Part shown: positions 18,131 through 26,093 of the stretch, piece after piece
How the letters are laid out: each line of letters begins with the position of its first letter
How positions within the stretch are numbered: position 1 is the first letter of the stretch
Source of the DNA: a virus
DNA length: 64,000 nucleotides
Reading direction: 5' to 3' (one strand)
IMG/VR virus record: IMGVR_UViG_3300020159_001932
Location: 62,001 to 126,000 of that record
The notes under the pieces: model-generated
Told to the model about the DNA's origin: nothing
What the model saw: the letters and a program-made list of their open reading frames with translations, nothing else
Databases searched by the model: none
Program-made: the position numbers and the translations under genes

Positions 18131-20602
18131 TTAGGCAAATAAATTGCCATTTAATCCTTTAGTAGCATCAATATTTCTCTTAGTATTGTCAGCAGTGTCC
18201 TTCATATACTTAAGAATTTCTTTCATTGTAGTATTTAATGTTGTTAACTCTAAACTACTTTTTTCCTGGCCGCCTGTATTGCTAGAAACTAACCTAGCTG
18301 TAGCCGCTCCTACATCCTTTATTGCCGAGCCAATTCCTTCTAATACACCAGGACCTTTCATTACTTCTTTTAGTCTTTCTGCTTTGGCAATATCAACTGT
18401 GTTTACAGCTTTACCAAATGCTACAATACCATTTGAATAAGAATTTAATGCTGGTCCAATTTGAGCCAACTGAGGTAGTAGCGGACTTAACTCTGTTATA
18501 GAATCTTTGATTGCAGCAATTGGGCCACCGCCAGAGAAGAAATTAGTAATCTTAGCACCAATTGCTCCTAGACCAGCAACTACACTACCCGCAGTAAATG
18601 CTACCATAGCTATACCAAGTGCGCCAATGCCGGCAGCTACAGCAATCAAATTGACTCCATCTATGTTTGCAATTTCTGTTAAACCTTTGGCAAATACTGG
18701 CAAACTTAAACCAATTAATGCTATAGCGGCTGCAATGCCTGCACCTAACAAAGCAATTACACCTGCAACTGCGCCTGCGCCGATTAACATAGGAACAGCA
18801 ATAGGTGCAAGACTTGCTAGTCCCCTACCTAATGCTTTGATAAATCCAACAAACCCTCCGCCACCTGCGCCACCTGCAGCGCCACCTGCGCCGCCCAATG
18901 GACCCATTGGTGGAGTTGGTGCTCCGCCACCACCCATTAATCTTCCAGCACCACCAAGTACCGCACCGGCAGCGCCGCCGACTGCTCCTGCTCCACTTCT
19001 TAATATTGCCGCAGCATTGGCCATACGCTGTGCCGCAAGCCAGGCTACAAGAGCAACTACAATACCTTTGACAACTGTACCAGCAGTTCCGAATTGTTCA
19101 AAAAATAAATTGAATTTTTTAAGACCTTCTGCAAGGAACCCAGCTAATGATCCCATCCAACTAGCCACTTTGGACACTGCTGTTAATAAAGGACTAAACA
19201 CATTCCATAGTTCTGCGCCAAGTTCTTTAAATCCTCGCATAGCTTCACTCATGTCGTTGGCTTCTGACTCTTCACGTGCTTTGCGCTTTTCTTCAATAGC
19301 AGCCCTTTGTTTTTCAACATCCTCCATGGTTTCAATACCTTGCTGTGCATTTCTATTTGCTGTTCCAAAAATTGCACCCATGGTACCACTGAATGAACCG
19401 CCCTGCATAATAAGAGCTTTACCAGTATCACCTAAATCTTTCTTTGTTTGGTTTGCAGCTAGTCCTAGTTCGCCACCAGCACGTTTAACATCTGCAACAC
19501 CTTTACTAGCATCACCAACTGCATCAGCCATCTTTCTATTAGCAGCAGCCATCTTTGGTGCTACTGCTTCAAACTCTTGTGCGGCCTTGGTAATAGGTGG
19601 CAATCCTAACAAGCGACTCTGCAATGCTTCTGTTGCACCTTTACCGCCTTTGGCCATAGCTTCTGCCATGGCTATTTGTGCTTTTTCCCTGCCTTTTTCA
19701 TCTAAGGTTAATAGATAAGCCTGATAGGCTTGGTTAGCACTAGCTTCTTTAAGTGCTTGTTCTTGTTGTTCTCTGCTCTTTCCTGTTATTTGTGCAAGTT
19801 CGTCTAACTCGTTTAGATAATTTCCTGCGGCAGCACTCAATGCCTTGGTATCTTTCATTTCCTGTGCATTACGTCCACCAGTCATTGCAATATAATTTGC
19901 AAGTCCGCTGTTGACATCTGCCGTGGTATAACCTAGCGCCATTAGTTCTTTACCAACTGGACTTTGAATTAATTCTTTGCCTACCGCACTAAATGCTCGA
20001 GCACCTTCGTCTGCGGTTCCGCCCATTTTGGCAAATGCCTCACCATTATCTTTCATCACCTTAGAAAATTCTTCTAAAGTAAGATAACTGTTGGCAGCTG
20101 CCATTCTCATCTGTGTAAGACTACCACTAAAGTTAATACCAGATGCTGATAACTTTTGATATATAGCAAAATTTTCTTCCTGGAATGCCATTAATCTAGA
20201 CATTCCAGAAATTAATATTCCTACAGTTCCACTAAACTGTTGACCAATTCCTGCTAAAAGAGCACTCGATGTTTGGGTGCCATTCATCAAACTTAGAATA
20301 CTTTGATTTAATAAATTAAATCTGTTTTGTGTAGCTTGGGCCGACTGAAGTATTTGTTCTCTAGCACGATCGCGAGCTTCTCGTTCGCGTTGTATTGCAG
20401 CAGTATCTTCTTCAACTGCGGCAGTAGCGGCAGCAATAGTTGCAGGATCAACACCAGCAGCCCCAGCAATACCGGCAGCGCCAGAGACAGATCCGCCATT
20501 AGCTTTTACAGCTTCTAATAATTTTAAGAGCGTGGCTTCGCTGGCGGCGTTGTTTAATAAAACATTTTCCGAACCAATTTGTCCTGTTACTTGTTCTGCC
20601 AT
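18131..20602 (-). CDS. Probable tail tape-measure protein
   Basis: An 823-residue protein. The N-terminal half is helical and Ala/Gln/Glu-rich with long charged stretches. A hydrophobic helix lies at about 505-525 and a second strongly hydrophobic Ala/Gly/Ile region at about 585-690. The region 530-580 is Gly/Pro-rich. Long helices plus internal hydrophobic segments are characteristic of tape-measure proteins, which set tail length and enter the host membrane. The gp26-like gene with a frameshift signal starts 85 nt away on the other strand, which supports a tail-assembly role. T4 gp29 (590 aa) would be the counterpart, but I cannot show homology. Confidence 0.6.
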   Translation of the reverse strand: MAEQVTGQIGSENVLLNNAASEATLLKLLEAVKANGGSVSGAAGIAGAAGVDPATIAAATAAVEEDTAAIQREREARDRAREQILQSAQATQNRFNLLNQSILSLMNGTQTSSALLAGIGQQFSGTVGILISGMSRLMAFQEENFAIYQKLSASGINFSGSLTQMRMAAANSYLTLEEFSKVMKDNGEAFAKMGGTADEGARAFSAVGKELIQSPVGKELMALGYTTADVNSGLANYIAMTGGRNAQEMKDTKALSAAAGNYLNELDELAQITGKSREQQEQALKEASANQAYQAYLLTLDEKGREKAQIAMAEAMAKGGKGATEALQSRLLGLPPITKAAQEFEAVAPKMAAANRKMADAVGDASKGVADVKRAGGELGLAANQTKKDLGDTGKALIMQGGSFSGTMGAIFGTANRNAQQGIETMEDVEKQRAAIEEKRKAREESEANDMSEAMRGFKELGAELWNVFSPLLTAVSKVASWMGSLAGFLAEGLKKFNLFFEQFGTAGTVVKGIVVALVAWLAAQRMANAAAILRSGAGAVGGAAGAVLGGAGRLMGGGGAPTPPMGPLGGAGGAAGGAGGGGFVGFIKALGRGLASLAPIAVPMLIGAGAVAGVIALLGAGIAAAIALIGLSLPVFAKGLTEIANIDGVNLIAVAAGIGALGIAMVAFTAGSVVAGLGAIGAKITNFFSGGGPIAAIKDSITELSPLLPQLAQIGPALNSYSNGIVAFGKAVNTVDIAKAERLKEVMKGPGVLEGIGSAIKDVGAATARLVSSNTGGQEKSSLELTTLNTTMKEILKYMKDTADNTKRNIDATKGLNGNLFA

Positions 20603-20626
20603 TGTTTTCCCATGGTTCTATGCGTA

Positions 20627-20634
20627 TATAAATA
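20627..20634 (+). promoter_or_regulatory. T4-type late promoter TATAAATA
   Basis: An exact match to the T4 late -10 consensus on the plus strand, 53 nt before the gp26-like ATG, in the short divergent gap. There is no -35 element. The gene is preceded by a CGGAGA ribosome site. Confidence 0.8.
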
Positions 20635-20687
20635 CTCTAAAGAAGATTGTCCAACATCTTTAAGTTATTTATCGGAGATAAAACTAT

Positions 20688-21545
20688 ATGAATTCAAGTC
20701 CAAATCCACTGAGCATGTTTATGCGGCAGCCAAAAATTTACATTAAACTACCCAGCGGAGGTGAGTTTTGGCCTGATGGTACTTTAGATATTCCTGAAAA
20801 TGGAGAATTTCCTGTTTATTCAATGACGGCAAAAGACGAACTAATGCTGAAAGTTCCAGATGCGTTAATGAACGGACAGGCCATAGTTGATGTAATTCAG
20901 CATTGTGTACCAAATATTAAAAACGCATGGGCAACTCCTACTATTGATTTAGACGTGATACTAATTGCAATTAGATTGGCTACCTATGGCGAAATGATGA
21001 CTACTCCTGTTAAATTTACCGATACCTTAGAATTAGAATATCAACTTGATCTTCGAATCGTAATGGATCAACTTATGTCTCAGATTGGGTGGGATCCGGT
21101 TGTGCCTGTTAACGACCATTTAACAATTTTTGTTAGGCCGTTAACATACAAACAACTTAGTTTTGCAGCATTACAGACATTTGAAACTCAAAAAATTATG
21201 CAGGTTGTTAACGACGAAAAAACATCCGAAGAACAAAAAATAAAATTATTCAAAGAAAGTTTTAAGAAATTATCCGATGCAACATTGGGTACCATTGGAG
21301 ACAGTATATCTAGTATTGAAAGCGTTGGCGGTAGTACAGACAATCCTGAACATATCAAAGAGTTTGTAGAAAACATTGACAAAGAAATCTTTAATAAAGT
21401 ACAAAAACATTTAGAAATGTTACGAGATAGAAATACTGTAAAACCAATGATTATACAAGTAACTGATGAAATGCGTGAGCAAGGAGTAACAGGAGATACT
21501 GTTGAAGTTCCTATTACATTCGATCCATCAACTTTTTTCGTATAA
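20688..21545 (+). CDS. 26: Baseplate hub / tail-assembly protein, gp26-like
   Basis: A 285-residue protein with the T4-type baseplate family pattern: LPSGGEFWPDGTL near the N-terminus, YSMTAKDELMLKVPDALMNG, then IDLDVILIAIRLATYGE. These match the family of T4 gp26, needed for hub assembly. The C-terminal third is helical and charged. The last codons, ACT TTT TTC GTA TAA, contain a slippery heptamer that would move ribosomes into the -1 frame and fuse the protein to the next ORF. Together with the adjacent tape-measure candidate, this makes it a probable tail-assembly chaperone analogue. The 0-frame product and a 359-residue fusion are both expected. Confidence 0.75.
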   Translation: MNSSPNPLSMFMRQPKIYIKLPSGGEFWPDGTLDIPENGEFPVYSMTAKDELMLKVPDALMNGQAIVDVIQHCVPNIKNAWATPTIDLDVILIAIRLATYGEMMTTPVKFTDTLELEYQLDLRIVMDQLMSQIGWDPVVPVNDHLTIFVRPLTYKQLSFAALQTFETQKIMQVVNDEKTSEEQKIKLFKESFKKLSDATLGTIGDSISSIESVGGSTDNPEHIKEFVENIDKEIFNKVQKHLEMLRDRNTVKPMIIQVTDEMREQGVTGDTVEVPITFDPSTFFV

Positions 21546-21616
21546 GGCTTTTGACACTAGACATTGAAGGCATCAATGCTTTAGTTTCAGATTACGATCA
21601 AGAGTCAAAAGCCTTA
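21533..21616 (+). promoter_or_regulatory. Programmed -1 frameshift signal
   Basis: T TTT TTC at 21533-21539 is in the correct register of the gp26-like frame for a -1 slip. Three nt later starts a perfect 13-bp inverted repeat: 21543-21555 (TAAGGCTTTTGAC) pairs with 21604-21616 (GTCAAAAGCCTTA). The loop contains a nested CATTGA/TCAATG hairpin. The -1 frame stays open through the junction into the 71-residue ORF, which has no ATG. Confidence 0.75.
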
Positions 21617-21766
21617 AAAGATGAAATTTTTAAAATTTGTTGGTATATGAGAGGTACCCCTATTTCAGAAGGGTACTTACTTTCTTTTGAAGATAGACAG
21701 ATTATTGCAAAAATTATTGAAAAGAATTTAGAAATAACAAAAGAAAGTGGATTACCGTTCTTTTAA
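21539..21766 (+). CDS. -1 frame extension of the gp26-like gene (gp51-like position)
   Basis: A short ORF whose only usual initiator is a TTG at 21551 buried inside the 13-bp stem. Entered by -1 frameshifting at 21539 it adds 75 residues (RIRLLTLDIEGINALVSDYD...). The body is acidic and helical with a KICWYMRGTP motif and ends in ESGLPFF. Aquatic T4-like phages carry a similar small protein beside gp26; its lack of a good start fits expression as a fusion. In T4 the hub-assembly factor gp51 cooperates with gp26; equivalence is inferred from position only. It overlaps the convergent gene's stop by four bases. Confidence 0.7.
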   Translation, partial: RIRLLTLDIEGINALVSDYDQESKALKDEIFKICWYMRGTPISEGYLLSFEDRQIIAKIIEKNLEITKESGLPFF

Positions 21767-22593
21767 ATTATCATTCCTAAAAACCGACTTTCAAATCTAA
21801 CAATCTTGCCTTCGTTAGTGCCAGTTGCCATTCTTTCATTATCAGCATCCAACTCGGCTTGAGTAGGTGCCGCCGGAGCTGCATTTGGATTACCAGGTTT
21901 GGCTTTGTTTGTTTTACTTACAGGAGCATTGGCCATTGTATTAGGTTTATTGCCGCTTAGTTGATTGGCCATATTAGCCATTGCTCCACTATCTGCTGTT
22001 CCTGCTGCTGGTGCTTGACCTGCCGGTGTCGCTGGCTGTTTTTCTGCGGTCTTTTTAGCAATTGTAGCATCAACTGTTTTCTTAACACTCTGTAAATCTC
22101 GTGTTCTTAATGCAGGAATAAGTTTGTTAATTTGTCCTACTCCAACTTTACTTGCTTGATCAGCAGCCGGTGTTGCCGGTGGCTCGCTACCAGCAGGCGC
22201 TGGTGCTCCGCCAGTTGTTGGTGCTGGTGTTGTCGTTCCACTAGCTGTCGGTGCTGCGGCTGTTGGTGCTGCGGCTGTTGGTGCTGCGCCAGACGTTGGT
22301 GCCGGTGCACCTCCGCCTATACTTGCAGGATCTGTTAATGATGGTGTACTTGCAGTTCCGCTAGGTGTAGGTGCAGGAGTAGTTGTTCCTCCGCTGGCAT
22401 CCGTTGATGGAACGTCGTCACCGGCGACTGTAGCTTTTCCGGCGGCAAACCCTTTTTTCATTCTTTCCCAGGCACCAGGAATTGCTCCAGCAACTGCGCC
22501 AACACCTTGGGCAACTGCGCCAACTCCCTTTCCAAGGAAAGAACCTACGCCTTCGTTATTTTGCTCTTCCGCAAGTAATTCATTAATCTTCAT
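21763..22593 (-). CDS. Low-complexity protein, candidate internal head protein
   Basis: A 276-residue protein, about half Pro/Ala/Thr/Gly low complexity. The N-terminus MKINELLAEEQ resembles the capsid-targeting peptide of T4 internal proteins (MKTYQEFIAE) and contains an LAE site that the gp21 protease could cut. A Gly/Val-rich helix (VGSFLGKGVGAVAQGVGAVA) follows. A ~35-residue charged module starting SKVGVGQINKLIPALR is shared with the next gene, as is the ending xxRFLGxxI. An injected or packaged protein is an inference. Confidence 0.5.
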   Translation of the reverse strand: MKINELLAEEQNNEGVGSFLGKGVGAVAQGVGAVAGAIPGAWERMKKGFAAGKATVAGDDVPSTDASGGTTTPAPTPSGTASTPSLTDPASIGGGAPAPTSGAAPTAAAPTAAAPTASGTTTPAPTTGGAPAPAGSEPPATPAADQASKVGVGQINKLIPALRTRDLQSVKKTVDATIAKKTAEKQPATPAGQAPAAGTADSGAMANMANQLSGNKPNTMANAPVSKTNKAKPGNPNAAPAAPTQAELDADNERMATGTNEGKIVRFESRFLGMII

Positions 22594-22616
22594 TTTAGAT
22601 AATTCCTTATTATATA

Positions 22617-24899
22617 TTAAATTTCTTTTCCTAAAAACTTGCTGTAAAAGCCTTGATATTTACCTTCAGCAGTCGGCTGTTTTCCAGATTGCCGTTTTGA
22701 CAACGTTGCGTCGACATTTTTTTGCACACTTTTAAGATCTCTAACTCTTAGTGTCGGAATAACTTTATTAATTTGTCCTACTCCAACTTTACTTTGCTTT
22801 TCTGCTTCTGGAGTTGGTGGAGGTTCTGCTCCAGGCGGTGCAGTTGTTCCACCAGGTGTAGGTGTCTCACCAGGTGCAGGTGCAGTTGTTCCACCAGGTG
22901 CAGGTGTAGGTGTCTCACCAGGCGCTGGTAGTTTTAAATCTGCAAAGACTTTAGTTACTGTTTCTGCAGGAACTCCTGCACTTTGTAGCACTTTAGCAAC
23001 TTCCTCGCTGTCTGTTGGGCTACCGGCTGCTGTCCATGCTTTGTTTAATGCATCAGCTGTAACTCCTCCTGCGGCTGCAGGAGCGGCATCTTTCTTTCCT
23101 CCCATCATTCCTTTGAGAGAATCCATAATGCCTTCTTTAACAGTAGGTTTTAAGACTAGACCGTGTACACGTTGTCCTTTTGATTCTTGCACTAACCACT
23201 TATGTAGCGTTGCTTGCTTGTCAACATACTTAGACTCTGCAAAACTTTCTTTTAGTCCACGAGTATTTGCAGGTTTGTTTGCCCAGTATTGTTTAGCATT
23301 TTCTGCACCTTGGGCCGCATCTGCCGCTTGCTGTTGCTGTCTTGCTGTAACAGCAGCCTGTTGATCTGGAGTCATTTGGTCCCAAGACGGTGCAGGCTCA
23401 AATGGCTTGCCAGTTAATCGGTTAATGCCAGGTGGTGTTTCACCTGGCATTCTTCCAGTTGCAGGTTCATCCATTGGCACAGCTCGCATTGGTTGTCCAT
23501 TTGGTCCAATTGGTGCAATACCTGCATCAAAGTTTTTACCTATAGTAGGTTCATCCATTGGCACAGCTCGCATTGGTTGTCCATTTGGTCCAATTGGTGC
23601 GATACTTGGATCTAATGCCCCAACTCCGGACATTCCTCCAGGTACATCTACTGGCTGGCCGCGTACTTTAATAGTTGGCTGCTCTATAGGATTGTTGCCG
23701 CCTGACATATCAGTTGCATTACCTGCACGTAGCGCATCTTTAGCAGCATTGATTTGATCAAGCGTCATTGGGCTACCGTCTGGGTTTGTGTTGGCCTTCA
23801 TTGAATCCCAACCTGAGTTTCCTCGTTTAGATCCACTGTCGCCTGGTGTTAAAGGTTCTCCATCTACACCGGTTGTTGCGCCCATTGAAACAGGCCCTTT
23901 CATATTTGCTTGATTGCTGATACCGGTTTGGCCTGTTATTGCGTGAGCCATTTCTCTGTCAACAGTGTAAGTTGATCCATCGGGTTTGGTAATTGTAACT
24001 TGTCCCCCAGGACCTTTACTAGAATCCATACTGGTAATAGTACCTTCACCGTTTGGCAATTCTTGGCCAACAGTTAAACTTGCACCAGCAAAATCGCTAG
24101 GAGTGTTTATTATCTTACTTTTTCCGTCGGTGCCAGGTGTGCTGCCGGGTGTTTGATTTGTATCATTGCTGCTGCCTGATGTCATTGCACTAACTGCTGT
24201 AGTGGCCAAGTTACCAATAACTGCGCTAGCGCCACCTAACAATGCTGGTTTAATAGCGCCCTTAAATGCCGTTTTCCAATCTTTACCTTGTAGTTTAGCA
24301 CTGGCTACAGCTACAGCACCTGCAACTACTGCACCTGTAATTGCACTAGCAACTGCGCCGCCGCCGGGAATCATACTAATAATAGGACCAACCTTGCTGA
24401 TCAATCCGCCAATACCTGCGCCAACTGCCGCAAGAATTAATTGTTGTGTTTCAGGTTTCTTAATACCAGATTTAACCCATTGCATTAAACTTTGTTTTGT
24501 AGAACTATCTACACCGGGTAAATTTTGAACTGCTGATGCTGCCTTTTCTTCAAATCCCTGGACTGCACCTGCATCTGGTGCAGGCAAACTTTTTTCCAAA
24601 TTTGCTGCTTGATCAGCAGGTAATACTTTATCAACAACCTTTGCAAGCATTCCAGGATCTTTTGGTGCAGTACCAGCACCAGAACCTGCTGCCTGTTTAA
24701 AGATATTTTGTATTTGATCAGGTGCTAGTGCAACTTCTGCAATATATCTTTCATATCCTCTTATAAAGCCCTCATCTAATTTCTTCCAATGAGGTTGCAT
24801 TTCAGGAGTTGAATATAAATTTTCAGATAGGTATTGTTTAATGATTAACTGATCATTCTCGATAATGTCTACTCGATTCAATAAGGTTCTTAGATCCAT
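22617..24899 (-). CDS. Large low-complexity virion protein, paralogue of the next gene
   Basis: A 760-residue protein. The N-terminal ~60 residues are charged and helical with a YIAE motif. Residues ~155-240 are hydrophobic Ala/Gly/Val-rich (IISMIPGGGAVASAITGAVV) and could insert in a membrane. The middle is Gly/Pro/Asp-rich with a 28-residue tandem repeat (IAPIGPNGQPMRAVPMDEP). The C-terminal SKVGVGQINKVIPTLR module and FYSKFLGKEI ending match the neighbouring gene at 21763. An exact late promoter lies 25 nt upstream, so it is probably a virion protein. Its role is unknown. Confidence 0.5.
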   Translation of the reverse strand: MDLRTLLNRVDIIENDQLIIKQYLSENLYSTPEMQPHWKKLDEGFIRGYERYIAEVALAPDQIQNIFKQAAGSGAGTAPKDPGMLAKVVDKVLPADQAANLEKSLPAPDAGAVQGFEEKAASAVQNLPGVDSSTKQSLMQWVKSGIKKPETQQLILAAVGAGIGGLISKVGPIISMIPGGGAVASAITGAVVAGAVAVASAKLQGKDWKTAFKGAIKPALLGGASAVIGNLATTAVSAMTSGSSNDTNQTPGSTPGTDGKSKIINTPSDFAGASLTVGQELPNGEGTITSMDSSKGPGGQVTITKPDGSTYTVDREMAHAITGQTGISNQANMKGPVSMGATTGVDGEPLTPGDSGSKRGNSGWDSMKANTNPDGSPMTLDQINAAKDALRAGNATDMSGGNNPIEQPTIKVRGQPVDVPGGMSGVGALDPSIAPIGPNGQPMRAVPMDEPTIGKNFDAGIAPIGPNGQPMRAVPMDEPATGRMPGETPPGINRLTGKPFEPAPSWDQMTPDQQAAVTARQQQQAADAAQGAENAKQYWANKPANTRGLKESFAESKYVDKQATLHKWLVQESKGQRVHGLVLKPTVKEGIMDSLKGMMGGKKDAAPAAAGGVTADALNKAWTAAGSPTDSEEVAKVLQSAGVPAETVTKVFADLKLPAPGETPTPAPGGTTAPAPGETPTPGGTTAPPGAEPPPTPEAEKQSKVGVGQINKVIPTLRVRDLKSVQKNVDATLSKRQSGKQPTAEGKYQGFYSKFLGKEI
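23463..23605 (-). repeat. 84-nt direct repeat (59-nt core, one mismatch)
   Basis: Copies at 23463-23521 and 23547-23605 differ only at 23517/23601 and keep the reading frame (offset 84 nt, 28 codons). The near identity at DNA level indicates a recent duplication within the 760-aa gene. Confidence 0.9.
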
Positions 24900-24923
24900 G
24901 GTGTATTCCAGAAAAGTATCTGT

Positions 24924-24931
24924 TATTTATA
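24924..24931 (-). promoter_or_regulatory. T4-type late promoter TATAAATA
   Basis: An exact consensus match on the minus strand, 25 nt upstream of the ATG at 24899. It marks the right edge of the late block. Confidence 0.75.
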
Positions 24932-25369
24932 AACGAACTGCGTTCGTTTGCTCTTTCGCTTACGCTCAGAGCATTTTTAACATCGTAGATGTTTAAATAT
25001 TATCCAGATTCTATGGTCACACTTAGCCCGTTTCCGGGCTAAAAAAATAACATTATCCGAGTTCGACAAGTCACACAGCGTTATGGCATTACAGAGGCGG
25101 TCATCCGGTACCCCGAGCCAAGTCTTTATTATGACGGCAGCTTATGTATATACGCTATCACATACATAAACCCGCAGGTTTTCCCTGCTCTTTTTGCCTA
25201 TATCTACTCTATTCAAACAATCAAACCGCAGGCATTTTGCGATCGTGGTCCTGTAAAGGATACTGATTGAGTACTCTTGACGGCGAGAGATTTCCTTCCC
25301 AGCGATCCGAGATCCTGGTTTCTGGGCACTAGATGTTTGCCAGTGCGAGCTTTTTACCGTTTAAGGAGC
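24932..25369. other. 438-nt gene-free, hairpin-rich region (possible structured RNA)
   Basis: No ORF of useful length exists on either strand. At least eight inverted repeats occur: 24931-24949 (8 bp), 24950-24972, 24979-24993 (6 bp), 25023-25042 (8 bp, TTAGCCCG/CGGGCTAA), 25142-25169 (8 bp), 25174-25188 (5 bp), 25249-25260 (TCCT/AGGA closing GTAA on the plus strand) and 25326-25346 (5 bp). The 25023 stem closes a GAAA tetraloop if read on the minus strand. Local GC is visibly higher than in flanking DNA. I found no tRNA, tmRNA, RNase P or clear group I/II intron core. Confidence 0.5.
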
Positions 25370-25798
25370 CTAAATTTTAGATTTTATGTGGGAGCCATGT
25401 ACACGGACTTGTATATGTCCGTTATAATAATCATCAGATTCTAATACTTTTTGGGTAAATTGTTCTCGAGCCTCTATATAACTGCATTCAGCCTTTGATT
25501 TACAATAAAAAAGTATTTCTCTTTTGAAATTTTCTTTGCCTAGTGATGTGATATCTGCTGTTAAGTTAGGACTGGACCCGTAATATTCCTGCCAGTCGCT
25601 GTCGATTTTGCTTCGAATCTTCTTTTTCTTTTTTGTGCCGTTCTTTAACTTTACAGTCTTGTAGGTCGTTTTACTAAATTTTGCTAACTTTTTGCCTATG
25701 TATTTTTTATTATTGATTAAATTTGTAATGATGTAGACAAATCCTACGCAATCATCTGGTAGTTGTTTAACTTCTTCATTGTTGTATGTCCACGTCAT
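25370..25798 (-). CDS. GIY-YIG nuclease (Seg-like)
   Basis: A 142-residue protein with the GIY-YIG motif: VGFVYIITNLINNKKYIGKK at about 18-37, a basic Lys-rich loop, SDWQEYYGSS near 70, a FKREIL strand-helix block near 93, and a Glu in YIEAREQ near 107, the usual metal-binding position. Only the catalytic domain is present, without an evident DNA-binding tail. T4 Seg endonucleases are free-standing members of this family; similar genes occur in aquatic T4-like phages. It begins 23 nt inside the 3' end of the next gene and is followed by the hairpin-rich region. Homing activity is not proven. Confidence 0.8.
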   Translation of the reverse strand: MTWTYNNEEVKQLPDDCVGFVYIITNLINNKKYIGKKLAKFSKTTYKTVKLKNGTKKKKKIRSKIDSDWQEYYGSSPNLTADITSLGKENFKREILFYCKSKAECSYIEAREQFTQKVLESDDYYNGHIQVRVHGSHIKSKI

Positions 25799-26093
25799 TA
25801 GTTTTTTTTCTAAGATTTGTACCGAGGCCGCTAGTATTTCTATATTTTTGTTTTTTCATTTCTTTACCAAGGGCTTTTTTAATCAGTTTGTCTTCGTTGT
25901 ACGCATCTCTTACTGCTTGTTTGAGTTCTTTTTCAAGTTTGGCTATTTCTTTAATAGACTTACGAACACCTATAGACGAATCAAGACCTAAGTTTTTAAC
26001 AAATATAATATGGTAGTTATGTAAACTTACATGTGCGTCTACATATTTTGAATAAAGTTCTTTATATCGTTCTAAACTTTTATTATTCGACAT
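25776..26093 (-). CDS. Small basic protein of unknown function, downstream of gp46
   Basis: A 105-residue protein started at the ATG at 26093 (MSNNKSLERYKELYSK), which overlaps the gp46 stop by 11 nt, a typical translational-coupling arrangement. A longer reading upstream would lie mostly inside gp46. The sequence is helical and charged with a basic C-terminus (KEMKKQKYRNTSGLG), compatible with nucleic-acid or protein binding. Its place after gp47-gp46 suggests a part in recombination or repair, but no family is recognised. Confidence 0.55.
   Translation of the reverse strand: MSNNKSLERYKELYSKYVDAHVSLHNYHIIFVKNLGLDSSIGVRKSIKEIAKLEKELKQAVRDAYNEDKLIKKALGKEMKKQKYRNTSGLGTNLRKKTNDVDIQQ

Noticed and set aside
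18507-19718. A 403-residue plus-strand open frame opposite the tape-measure candidate
   Set aside because: It is Pro/Ala-rich antisense of an Ala/Gly-rich gene, has no ribosome site, and lies wholly within the better supported minus-strand gene.
21551-21553. TTG as start of the small ORF after the gp26-like gene
   Set aside because: The codon lies inside a 13-bp stem and has only a poorly spaced AAGG before it; frameshift entry explains the arrangement better.
22800-22925. Possible CRISPR-like array of short repeats
   Set aside because: The repeats are in-frame Pro/Gly/Thr codon repeats of a low-complexity protein, with no unique spacers.
25023-25042. Rho-independent terminator at the TTAGCCCG/CGGGCTAA stem
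   Set aside because: On the plus strand it is followed by A residues and on the minus strand the T-run precedes it, so it lacks the required trailing T-run in both directions.
24932-25369. tRNA, tmRNA, RNase P RNA or group I/II intron in the hairpin-rich gap
   Set aside because: No T-arm with GTTCNANNC and matching stems, no tmRNA 5' end, no GAGGAAAGTCC-type RNase P box, and no recognisable intron core or domain V was found on either strand by eye.
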